Shown one piece after another: positions 33,857 to 40,420 of a DNA stretch of 64,000 nucleotides. A program made the translations under genes and the position numbers. Every line of letters starts with the position of its first letter. Position 1 is the first letter of the stretch. The notes beneath the pieces are model-generated. The model did no database searches and was not told the origin of the DNA. It saw only the letters and a program-made list of their open reading frames with translations. The DNA is taken from NCBI RefSeq assembly GCF_902703175.1, contig NZ_CACRYJ010000071.1:172403-236402 (forward strand), in the 5' to 3' direction. The stretch is from Occultella aeris. Its GTDB lineage: Bacteria; Actinomycetota; Actinomycetes; Actinomycetales; Beutenbergiaceae.

Positions 33857-34500
33857 GCCGCCACCGGCGGGTTCGGCGGCAGCGAACCGGTGCCGCCAGG
33901 ACCGGAGGCGCCGACAGTGCCGGTGAGCACCTGCCGGAACTGGTGCAGGTAGATGGCACCCGCACACCAGTACAGGAACACGCCCCAGAGGGCCGCCGAC
34001 CAGCCGAGCACGTACGCGATCTCGCCGGGCGTGCCGGGGATCTGGGCGAGCAGCAGGAGCGGGAACGCGTACATCAGCGCGAACGTGCCGGACTTGCCCA
34101 CGACGTGCACCGGGAAGCCGGGGTAACCGCGCCGGAACATGAACGGCAGGCATGCCGTGACGAGCAGGTCCTTGGCGGCGATAGCGATCAGCAGCCACCA
34201 CGGCACGATCCCCTGCACGCACAGGCCCACGAGGGTGACGAAGATGAACAGCCGGTCAGCCGCCGGGTCCAGCGCCCTGCCGAGCTTGGAGGTCTGGTGG
34301 AACCGACGCGCGATGACGCCATCGAGCCAGTCGCTGAAACCGGCGAGGACCAGAACCACGAAGGCCGCGACGAAGTGCCCCGACAGGATCAGGTAGCCGA
34401 CCACGGGCACCAGCAGCAGCCGGATCATCGAGATGATGTTCGGCACGGTGATGACCCGATCGGTGTCCGTCTCGCCGGCGTGCTCGGGCCCTGTGCTCAC
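33853..34500 (-). CDS. pgsA: CDP-alcohol phosphatidyltransferase (PgsA-like)
   Basis: A 215-residue membrane enzyme with the full CDP-alcohol phosphatidyltransferase motif, DGVIARRFHQTSKLGRALDP followed by AAD: D-G-x2-A-R-x8-G-x3-D-x3-D. About five hydrophobic spans surround it. It transfers a phosphatidyl group from CDP-diacylglycerol to glycerol-3-phosphate or a related alcohol, at the inner face of the membrane. In this synteny the mycobacterial counterpart is PgsA2 (Rv1822). First gene of the DUF881 operon. Confidence 0.85.
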   Translation of the reverse strand: MSTGPEHAGETDTDRVITVPNIISMIRLLLVPVVGYLILSGHFVAAFVVLVLAGFSDWLDGVIARRFHQTSKLGRALDPAADRLFIFVTLVGLCVQGIVPWWLLIAIAAKDLLVTACLPFMFRRGYPGFPVHVVGKSGTFALMYAFPLLLLAQIPGTPGEIAYVLGWSAALWGVFLYWCAGAIYLHQFRQVLTGTVGASGPGGTGSLPPNPPVAA

Positions 34501-34567
34501 GATCCGAGGTTAGACGATCCGCGGCCCGTCTCCGCCGTGTGCGTCGGTCTGGTGGGACACTTCAGGC

Positions 34568-34891
34568 ATGCTGCTCGCCTTCTCCGTCGCCCCGCTCGGT
34601 TCCGGGGAGTCCGTCACAGCCGCCGTCGCCGACGCGGTTGCCGTGGTCCGCTCCTCCGGGCTGCCCCATCGGACCGACGCGATGTTCACCACGATCGAGG
34701 GCGACTGGGACGAGGTGTTCGACGTCGTCAAGCGCGCCACCGAGGCGGTCGCTGCCCACGGCAACCGGATCTCCCTGGTAATGAAGGCGGACATCCGACC
34801 GGGCCACACCGGGGAGCTCACGGGAAAGGTGGACCGGGTCGACGAGCAGCTGCGGCGCCGGTCCGGGGCCGAGACCGGGTCCGAGGCCTGA
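34568..34891 (+). CDS. Thiamine-binding YkoF/MTH1187 family protein (DUF77)
   Basis: A 107-residue protein of the MTH1187/YkoF-like fold, which binds thiamine or its pyrimidine. The pattern is MLLAFSVAPLGSGESVTAAV, RSSGLPHRTDAMFTTIEGDW, and GNRISLVMKADIRPGH. No TPP riboswitch can be seen in the 67-bp region that separates it from the divergent pgsA gene. It is followed 4 bp later by the DUF4126 gene. Confidence 0.85.
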   Translation: MLLAFSVAPLGSGESVTAAVADAVAVVRSSGLPHRTDAMFTTIEGDWDEVFDVVKRATEAVAAHGNRISLVMKADIRPGHTGELTGKVDRVDEQLRRRSGAETGSEA

Positions 34892-34895
34892 CGCC

Positions 34896-35486
34896 GTGCT
34901 CGAGGTCCTCACCGGGAGCGGACTGGCGTTCGCGGCCGGCCTGAACGCCTACATCCCACTCCTGGTGATGGGCCTCCTGGCACGGTTCACCGACATCCTC
35001 GAACTGCCCGCGGCCTGGGCATGGCTCGGGGACGACTGGGTCCTTGTCGTCCTCGGCGTCCTCCTGGTCATCGAGGTGGTCGCGGACAAGATCCCCGCCG
35101 TCGATCACGTCAACGACGTGCTGCAGACCTTCATCCGCCCGACGGCGGGTGGCATCGTCTTCGCGGCCGGCACGGGCTCCGTCACTCCCGCGGTGACCGA
35201 CCCTGCCTCGTTCTTCACCAGCGAGGCCGGGATCGCGTTCATCGTCGGCCTGTTCCTCGCGCTCACCACGCACGTCGCCAAGGCCGGTGCCCGGTCGGTG
35301 GTCAACCTGTCCACGGCCGGCGTCGGAGCTCCGGTCGCCTCCACCGTGGAGGACGTCTCGTCGGTGACCCTGACCATCCTGGCCATCCTGGTCCCTGTGC
35401 TCGTGCTCGTCTTCATCGCGATGCTGGTCGTCGTGGTGATACGGATGCGCTCGCAGCGCCGCAGACGCCGTAGTTTGAGCACATGA
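34896..35486 (+). CDS. DUF4126 membrane protein
   Basis: A 196-residue membrane protein from GTG 34896. Four or five hydrophobic spans include SGLAFAAGLNAYIPLLVMGL, DWVLVVLGVLLVIEVVADK, and GIAFIVGLFLALTTHVAKAG. The DUF4126 pattern VDHVNDVLQTFIRPTAGG is clear. Function unknown. Its end overlaps the oxidoreductase start by 4 bp and its start follows the thiamine-binding gene by 4 bp, so the three genes form an operon. Confidence 0.85.
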   Translation: MLEVLTGSGLAFAAGLNAYIPLLVMGLLARFTDILELPAAWAWLGDDWVLVVLGVLLVIEVVADKIPAVDHVNDVLQTFIRPTAGGIVFAAGTGSVTPAVTDPASFFTSEAGIAFIVGLFLALTTHVAKAGARSVVNLSTAGVGAPVASTVEDVSSVTLTILAILVPVLVLVFIAMLVVVVIRMRSQRRRRRSLST

Positions 35487-36475
35487 AATTCGGACTCTTC
35501 ATCCCGCAGGGCTGGCGCTTCGACCTCACCGGTATCGAACCGAGCGAACACTGGGCGGTGATGAACGGTCTCGCGCAGCACGCCGACGCCGGCGCCTGGG
35601 ACTCGATCTGGGTGTACGACCACTACCACACCACCCCGGTCCCGAGTGCCGAGGCCACCCATGAGGCCTGGACGCTGATGGCGGCCTTCGCGGCAAGCAC
35701 GTCCCGCGTCAAACTCGGGCAGATGTGCACCTGCATGTCCTACCGCAACCCCGCGCACCTGGCCAAGGTGGCGGCGACCGTCGACGTGATCTCGGGTGGT
35801 CGCGCCCAGATGGGCATCGGCGGCGGCTGGTACGAGCACGAGTGGCGCGCCTACGGACACGGCTTCCCGCGTCCCGGGGTGCGACTCGGCATGCTGGACG
35901 AGGGCGTCCAGATCATGCGACAGGCCTGGACCGAGGGCGTCGCGACGCTCGACGGCAAGTACTACCAGGTGGACGGCGCGATCGTGCGCCCGCTGCCCCT
36001 GCAGGATGGTGGCCTGCCGCTCTGGATCGCAGGTGGCGGGGAGAAGGTCACGCTGCGGATCGCCGCGAAATACGCCACGCACACGAACTTCGACGGAAGC
36101 CCGGACGGGTTCGTCCACAAGAGCAAGGTGCTGGCCGGTCACTGCGCCGACGTCGGCACCGACTTCGGCGCGATCACCCGCTCGGCCGACTACAACGTCG
36201 CGATCGGGACCACGCAGGCCGAGGTGGACGACCGCCTGCGGATCCTGGCCGAACGATCCCTGCCCCACCTCGGCGCCGAGCGCACCGAGAACATGGTCGG
36301 CGGCTACCGCAACGATGCCTCGCTGGCGGTCGGTACACCGGAGCAGATCGTCGAGCGGCTCACGGCCATGAAGGCCGCCGGGCTCACGTATGCGATCTTC
36401 TACTTCCCCGAGGCGGCATACGATCGTTCCGGGATCGAGTTGTTCGAGCGCGAAGTCATCCCGCACCTGTCCTGA
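35483..36475 (+). CDS. LLM-class F420-dependent oxidoreductase
   Basis: A 330-residue luciferase-like (LLM) oxidoreductase with FGLFIPQGWRFDLTGI, WDSIWVYDHYHTTPVPSAEA, EAWTLMAAFAASTSRVKLGQ, RAQMGIGGGWYEHEWRAYGH and MRQAWTEGVATLDGKYYQV. It is most like the F420-dependent branch of actinobacteria. Substrate unknown. It overlaps DUF4126 and precedes two small genes; the first of these has an independent ribosome-binding site. Confidence 0.85.
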   Translation: MKFGLFIPQGWRFDLTGIEPSEHWAVMNGLAQHADAGAWDSIWVYDHYHTTPVPSAEATHEAWTLMAAFAASTSRVKLGQMCTCMSYRNPAHLAKVAATVDVISGGRAQMGIGGGWYEHEWRAYGHGFPRPGVRLGMLDEGVQIMRQAWTEGVATLDGKYYQVDGAIVRPLPLQDGGLPLWIAGGGEKVTLRIAAKYATHTNFDGSPDGFVHKSKVLAGHCADVGTDFGAITRSADYNVAIGTTQAEVDDRLRILAERSLPHLGAERTENMVGGYRNDASLAVGTPEQIVERLTAMKAAGLTYAIFYFPEAAYDRSGIELFEREVIPHLS

Positions 36476-36508
36476 ACCTGTCAGAAGCGTGATCCGAAGG
36501 AGGACACC

Positions 36509-36643
36509 ATGTCTGTCACACCAACCGAGGGCGACGACGCCCCGGTCGGCGCCCACGAGATCCACCTTCTCGAAGCGGACGAGACCATCCCGCCTCGCCC
36601 TGAGGAAGAAGTGGCCGACGCCGCCAGGAGCGACGACGCGTGA
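36509..36643 (+). CDS. 44-residue acidic peptide
   Basis: A 44-residue ORF starting at ATG 36509, 6-9 bp after a perfect AAGGAGG ribosome-binding site, and ending in TGA 36641-36643, where its last bases overlap the GTG of the next gene. It begins MSVTPTEGDDAPVGAHEI and ends PRPEEEVADAARSDDA. Strong start signal and translational coupling make it likely real, though it is too short for domain recognition. It may act with the membrane protein that follows. Confidence 0.6.
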   Translation: MSVTPTEGDDAPVGAHEIHLLEADETIPPRPEEEVADAARSDDA

Positions 36644-36873
36644 GCACACCCGGTCCCCCGCGCGAGGACGCGCCGCCAAGGATGGCACGCTCGCGCAAGC
36701 TCTGGCACCTGGGCATGCAGCAGATGATCGTCACGGTGGTCATCATCATCGTGCTGAACGTCGTCGCTCGCCGGCTCGGCCTCGGCTGGGGCGGCAGCAT
36801 CGCGATGTGCGCGGCGATCGCGTTCTCCTGGCCGTTCGTGGCCGCCTGGTGGAACGGTCGACGGCGCAAGTGA
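36640..36873 (+). CDS. 77-residue membrane protein
   Basis: A 77-residue protein from GTG 36640, overlapping the preceding 44-residue gene by 4 bp. A basic, Pro-rich start (STPGPPREDAPPRMARSRK) is followed by two hydrophobic spans, MQQMIVTVVIIIVLNVVARR and WGGSIAMCAAIAFSWPFVAAWW, ending in a basic GRRRK tail. It is a small inner-membrane protein; family not recognised. Confidence 0.6.
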   Translation: MSTPGPPREDAPPRMARSRKLWHLGMQQMIVTVVIIIVLNVVARRLGLGWGGSIAMCAAIAFSWPFVAAWWNGRRRK

Positions 36874-36965
36874 CGTTGCGTGGTCGTCGTCCGCCGATGC
36901 TTGACTCACCGGCGGCGACGTCCCACGCTGGACAGGCCGTAGCCGTCCCACCTCGGAGGTAACCC

Positions 36966-37400
36966 GTGACCGATCGCGATCACCGCCACCGCGCCGACGG
37001 CCGACGGGATGGCCCGGCCGAGGCGACCGACGGCGAGGTCGGCACCGCCTACCCGGCCAGCCCACCGCCGTCGGGCGTGCAGCCGGCCGAGCACAGCGAC
37101 GAGCCGGCGCCGGAGCGAGAGGTCAGGACGGCATCGGGATCTTCGCCCTGGACGGACTACGCGACCAGCCCCTACCCGGTCAACCCGGAGGCGGACGCGC
37201 CCGACCACACCCTGGCCGACCCGGCCTACCGGCCGCCGGACTACGCGCGCGAGCCGACTCCGGCCCACGGTGTCGACGCGCACTATCCGCCCTCCCCCGC
37301 ACCGGGGTCGTCGTGGTACTCGTCGCGGACCGAGCCCGCCGCGACCGAGCCGCCGGAGCCCGCCGCGGAACCGGAGGCGAACGGCCCCCCCCGACGGTGA
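36966..37400 (+). CDS. Proline-rich hypothetical protein, possible frameshift at a C8 tract
   Basis: A 144-residue low-complexity protein from GTG 36966, rich in Pro, Ala, Glu and Asp (EADAPDHTLADPAYRPPDY, GSSWYSSRTEPAATEP). It has no hydrophobic signal. A run of eight C residues at 37385-37392 lies just before the stop: in the shifted frame the protein would continue GPPPDGDEPAGPGSDG to about 37446. Either a sequencing or natural slippage site is possible. Function unknown. Confidence 0.45.
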   Translation: MTDRDHRHRADGRRDGPAEATDGEVGTAYPASPPPSGVQPAEHSDEPAPEREVRTASGSSPWTDYATSPYPVNPEADAPDHTLADPAYRPPDYAREPTPAHGVDAHYPPSPAPGSSWYSSRTEPAATEPPEPAAEPEANGPPRR

Positions 37401-37517
37401 CGAGCCAGCCGGACCGGGCTCGGACGGCGGGCGCGGCGCGTCCTGAGTTGCGCCTGCGGCCGGGCACACCTCGACGGTGCGTCCGGCGGGCCCCGCCATG
37501 CCGCTAACCTCGGCGGC

Positions 37518-38036
37518 GTGCACGAGGAGATGACGCTCGCCCGGGACTCCACCGATGCCTCCGATATCGTCGCGCTGCGCGATGATCTCGCCGCTTGGCA
37601 GGAGTCCATCGGGGTGACCCAGTGGCGCGTCGGCGAGGTCGCCCCGTTCGTGGTGGAGCGCCAGGTCGCGGCCGGTGAGTGGTACGTGCTGCGCCGCGGT
37701 GAGAGCCTCGTCGCGACGGCGCGGCTGCTGACCCGCGACGAGCACACCTGGGGACCCGAGCTCGGCGGCGAGGGATCCGCGGGGTACCTGCACGGCCTGA
37801 TGGTCGCGCGCACGGCTGCGGGCGAGGACCTCGGCGGGCAGATCCTCGACTGGTTCTGCCGCATGAGCGCGTCGCACGGGTTGCCGGCGGCGCGCCTGGA
37901 CTGCGTGGCCACGAATGCCCGGCTGCGCCGCTACTACCGTGAGCACGGCTTCACCGAACGCGGTATCACCGACTTCGGGCCGACCAGTGGCTGGGCACCG
38001 GTGCGCCGGTTCGAGCGCGTCCTGACCGCGGTGTAG
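37518..38036 (+). CDS. GNAT family N-acetyltransferase
   Basis: A 172-residue GNAT protein. Motif A is GYLHGLMVARTAAGEDLGGQI and motif B DCVATNARLRRYYREHGFTE. A GTG at 37518 or an ATG at 37530 may be the start; neither has a strong ribosome-binding site. Substrate unknown. A single DnaA-box-like TTGTCCACA lies just after its stop (38040-38048). Confidence 0.85.
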   Translation: MHEEMTLARDSTDASDIVALRDDLAAWQESIGVTQWRVGEVAPFVVERQVAAGEWYVLRRGESLVATARLLTRDEHTWGPELGGEGSAGYLHGLMVARTAAGEDLGGQILDWFCRMSASHGLPAARLDCVATNARLRRYYREHGFTERGITDFGPTSGWAPVRRFERVLTAV

Positions 38037-38039
38037 GGG

Positions 38040-38048
38040 TTGTCCACA
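38040..38048 (+). other. DnaA-box-like TTGTCCACA
   Basis: A perfect match to the actinobacterial DnaA box between the GNAT and DUF932 genes. It is single, so it is not an origin; it may be chance or a regulatory DnaA site. Confidence 0.3.
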
Positions 38049-38113
38049 GGGTCCGGACGAGGTGTCCGAGGTCCGGGGTTGTCTAGGACTCCACAGCCTG
38101 AAGGAGGCACATC

Positions 38114-39190
38114 ATGTCCAAGGAGTCCTTGGCCACCCTCAACACGAACACGCTGATCGGTCATACCGACCGGCGCGGTCGAGCGTGGCACTACAAGTCC
38201 GAGTTCCAGGGCGAGCGTCCCAACCATTACCCCGGTGCGATCCCGGTCGCCGATGTCCGTGAGCGCCTGTTCAACTGGCGCGCCGCGGCCCGCCCGGTCG
38301 CGGTCGAACGCCCGGCGACCGAGGCGGAGGCCACTCACCGGGACGCGGCGGGCAACCCGGTCCGGTGGGTCGTGGACCCCCGGCGGCGCGCGATCGTGCG
38401 GGAGGAGGATCACGAGGGCACCGTGTTCGGGGTGTTCTCCGCCGACTACGTCCCCCATCAGTACGGGGAGTGGCTGCTCGAGAACGTCGAGCACATCCTC
38501 GACGACGACCTCTCCATCGCGTCCGCCGGCGTCCTGCGGGAGGGCGCCGTCGCCTGGGTGGAGGTCTCCGTGCCGGACGCCCTCCGAACGCCGGAGGGCG
38601 TGGAGTTCCGGCCGAACCTGCTCGCCACCACCACCCTGGACGGCACGCTCGCCACGACCTACAAGCGCACGGTCACCGACGTCGTGTGCGACAACACCCG
38701 CAACGTCGCGCTGGCCGAGCGTGGACCTCAGGCGAAGTTCCGGCACTCCCGCTACGAGAAGCTCGGTCTGTTGAGCGCCCGGCAGGCGCTCGAGGTGGTC
38801 TACACGACCGCGGACGCGTTCGCCGCGGAGGTCGCCCGCTTGTGCGCCGTGCCGGTCTCCGAGGCGCAGTGGTCGGGGTTCCTGGACGTGTGGGTACCGG
38901 CCACGGATCCGCAGAGCGGCGAGAAGCTGACCGGGTCACGCAAGGCCGTCGTCGACCGCCGCCGCAGCGAGCTGGACGACCTGTACCGGACCGACGAGCG
39001 TGCGGCGCCGTGGCGCGGCACCGCGCACGCCGTCGTTGCGGCGGTGAACACCCACGAGCACCATGTGCGCGCACTCGCACCCGGCGCGAACCGGCTGCAG
39101 TCCAACATGCGCAAGATGGTCAATGGTGCGTTCGAGGAGCTCGATGTGCGCGCATGGCGCACGCTCGAGGGGGTGTTGCAGGGGTCCTGA
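38114..39190 (+). CDS. DUF932 (phage/plasmid-type) protein
   Basis: A 358-residue protein of the DUF932 family, often found on phages and plasmids. The start has an AAGGAGG ribosome-binding site and MSKESLATLNTNTLIGHTDR. The core reads IVREEDHEGTVFGVFSADYV, YGEWLLENVEHILDDDLSIA, TYKRTVTDVVCDNTRNVALA, SRYEKLGLLSARQALEVVYT, and a final ALAPGANRLQSNMRKMVNGA. It carries no neighbouring phage or replication genes, so it is an isolated cargo-like gene. Function unknown. Confidence 0.8.
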   Translation: MSKESLATLNTNTLIGHTDRRGRAWHYKSEFQGERPNHYPGAIPVADVRERLFNWRAAARPVAVERPATEAEATHRDAAGNPVRWVVDPRRRAIVREEDHEGTVFGVFSADYVPHQYGEWLLENVEHILDDDLSIASAGVLREGAVAWVEVSVPDALRTPEGVEFRPNLLATTTLDGTLATTYKRTVTDVVCDNTRNVALAERGPQAKFRHSRYEKLGLLSARQALEVVYTTADAFAAEVARLCAVPVSEAQWSGFLDVWVPATDPQSGEKLTGSRKAVVDRRRSELDDLYRTDERAAPWRGTAHAVVAAVNTHEHHVRALAPGANRLQSNMRKMVNGAFEELDVRAWRTLEGVLQGS

Positions 39191-39193
39191 GCC

Positions 39194-39222
39194 CCGGGCA
39201 GGGCGGCTGGGTGCCCGCCCGG
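39194..39222 (+). terminator. Intrinsic terminator after DUF932
   Basis: CCGGGC-A-GGGC and GCCC-GCCCGG form a stem with one bulged A and an 8-nt loop just after the DUF932 stop. No T-run; convergent with the DUF4395 gene end. Confidence 0.5.
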
Positions 39223-39278
39223 CGCGTGTGCTGGTGTGCCCGTGGCGCGGCGCGACATCGTGACCTGCGGTACACGAC

Positions 39279-39743
39279 TCAGGCCGTCCGGCTGGGGCGC
39301 AGTCGCCGCCCGAGCAGGTACATCTCGCAGCCGAGGCAGAGCCCGAACGCCGCGTTCAGGAACGCCGCGACGAGCGCCACGGCCGCGAACACGGTGACTG
39401 CCCAGCCGACGCCGATCAGCCCGAGGACGAGGCCGACCCCGGTGATGATGAGGCCGACGAGCTGGGCGAAGCGCGGTGGCGCGGGGTCCTCACGCTCGGT
39501 CGGCGCGGCCAGGCGGGGGCGCACGAGCGACGCGTACAGCAGGCCCTGCCAGGTGCCCTGGACCCCGCGGGTGACGCCGAGCGCGAAGGATGCGACGACG
39601 ACGGCCAGCAGGATCAGTCCCGCCGGCGAGTCGCCGGCGAGGATGGTGGCGATCAGGAGGATGGCAGTGAGGGCGGCGCCGAACCTGGGTCCGCGCGGGT
39701 CGATCCCCGCGGCTCGTTCGGTGGCGTCGGGGGCAGTCGTCAT
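39279..39743 (-). CDS. DUF4395 membrane protein
   Basis: A 154-residue membrane protein with four hydrophobic spans. The DUF4395 signature is near the C-terminus, AFLNAAFGLCLGCEMYLLGR, with a CxxC-like pair in the last span. Members usually sit beside thioredoxin-like genes. Here the ATG overlaps the stop of the thioredoxin gene by 4 bp, so the two proteins may work together in thiol exchange at the membrane. Confidence 0.9.
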   Translation of the reverse strand: MTTAPDATERAAGIDPRGPRFGAALTAILLIATILAGDSPAGLILLAVVVASFALGVTRGVQGTWQGLLYASLVRPRLAAPTEREDPAPPRFAQLVGLIITGVGLVLGLIGVGWAVTVFAAVALVAAFLNAAFGLCLGCEMYLLGRRLRPSRTA

Positions 39744-40339
39744 CGAGGTGCTCCGATCTGGTCAGTGGCAATGGGGGATGTGGTGCCCGCGCTCGGGCGG
39801 GTGGTGCCTGCGCTCGGGCGGGCGTTGACGGATGCGCCCTCGCCGGAGTTCTCCCCGAGGAGGCCCTGGAGGGCGCGGGCCGCCTGGGCGCGGGTGGGCG
39901 CGCCGCCGATCCGGCCGACGAACACGCCGGACGAGTCGAACAGCAACGACGTCGGCGTGCTCAGGACCGCGAACCGGCGGGTCAGGTCGATGTGGTCGCC
40001 GCCGTCGACCTCGACGAAGGCGAGTGCGGGCTCCGAGGCAGCCAACTCCGACCACAACCCGGCGCTGCGACGGCACGGGCTGCAGTACTCGGAGGAGACC
40101 TGCACCACCGTGGCGCCGGTGCCAGGCGGCAGGGCGACGACCTCACGGACCCGGGCCAGGGTCTGCTCTCCCCCGTTCGTGCCCCGGCCGCGTCGCTCGT
40201 TGCTACCGCGCGTGGCGGAACGGACCGCGGGTATGGGTCGGAGTTCGCCGCGCCTGCGGGTGGCGAGCCACCAGCCGACGCTCGCGACCGCGAGCAGCAC
40301 CACGATGGCGCCGGCACGCAGCAGCAGGTCCTGGCTCAC
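39740..40339 (-). CDS. Membrane-anchored thioredoxin-like protein
   Basis: A 199-residue protein from GTG 40339. One N-terminal membrane anchor (LLLRAGAIVVLLAVASVGWW) is followed by a basic linker and a thioredoxin-fold domain with a CSPC active site (Cys86, Cys89), in VVQVSSEYCSPCRRSAGLW. The conserved cis-Pro region is RRFAVLSTPTSLLFDSSG. A Thr/Ser/Pro tail follows. It probably reduces or oxidises a partner at the membrane, with the coupled DUF4395 protein. An upstream start at 40369 is less likely. Confidence 0.85.
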   Translation of the reverse strand: MSQDLLLRAGAIVVLLAVASVGWWLATRRRGELRPIPAVRSATRGSNERRGRGTNGGEQTLARVREVVALPPGTGATVVQVSSEYCSPCRRSAGLWSELAASEPALAFVEVDGGDHIDLTRRFAVLSTPTSLLFDSSGVFVGRIGGAPTRAQAARALQGLLGENSGEGASVNARPSAGTTRPSAGTTSPIATDQIGAPR

Positions 40340-40420
40340 GCCGTCGAGCCTAGAACGGTCCGTCTGCACACGAGTGAGGGCTCCGATTCTGTCCGGATCG
40401 TGGACAGGATGCCGGTGCGG

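Noticed and set aside
34501..34567. Possible TPP riboswitch before the thiamine-binding gene
   Set aside because: The 67-bp divergent gap is too short and shows no THI-box-like CUGAGA or ACCUGA core.
35105..36688. Minus-strand ORF of 527 codons opposite the LLM oxidoreductase
   Set aside because: Antisense shadow covering DUF4126 and the oxidoreductase, both of which have clear family motifs.
38037..38113. Replication origin suggested by a DnaA box
   Set aside because: Only one TTGTCCACA is present, with no cluster, no AT-rich unwinding region and no dnaA/dnaN nearby.
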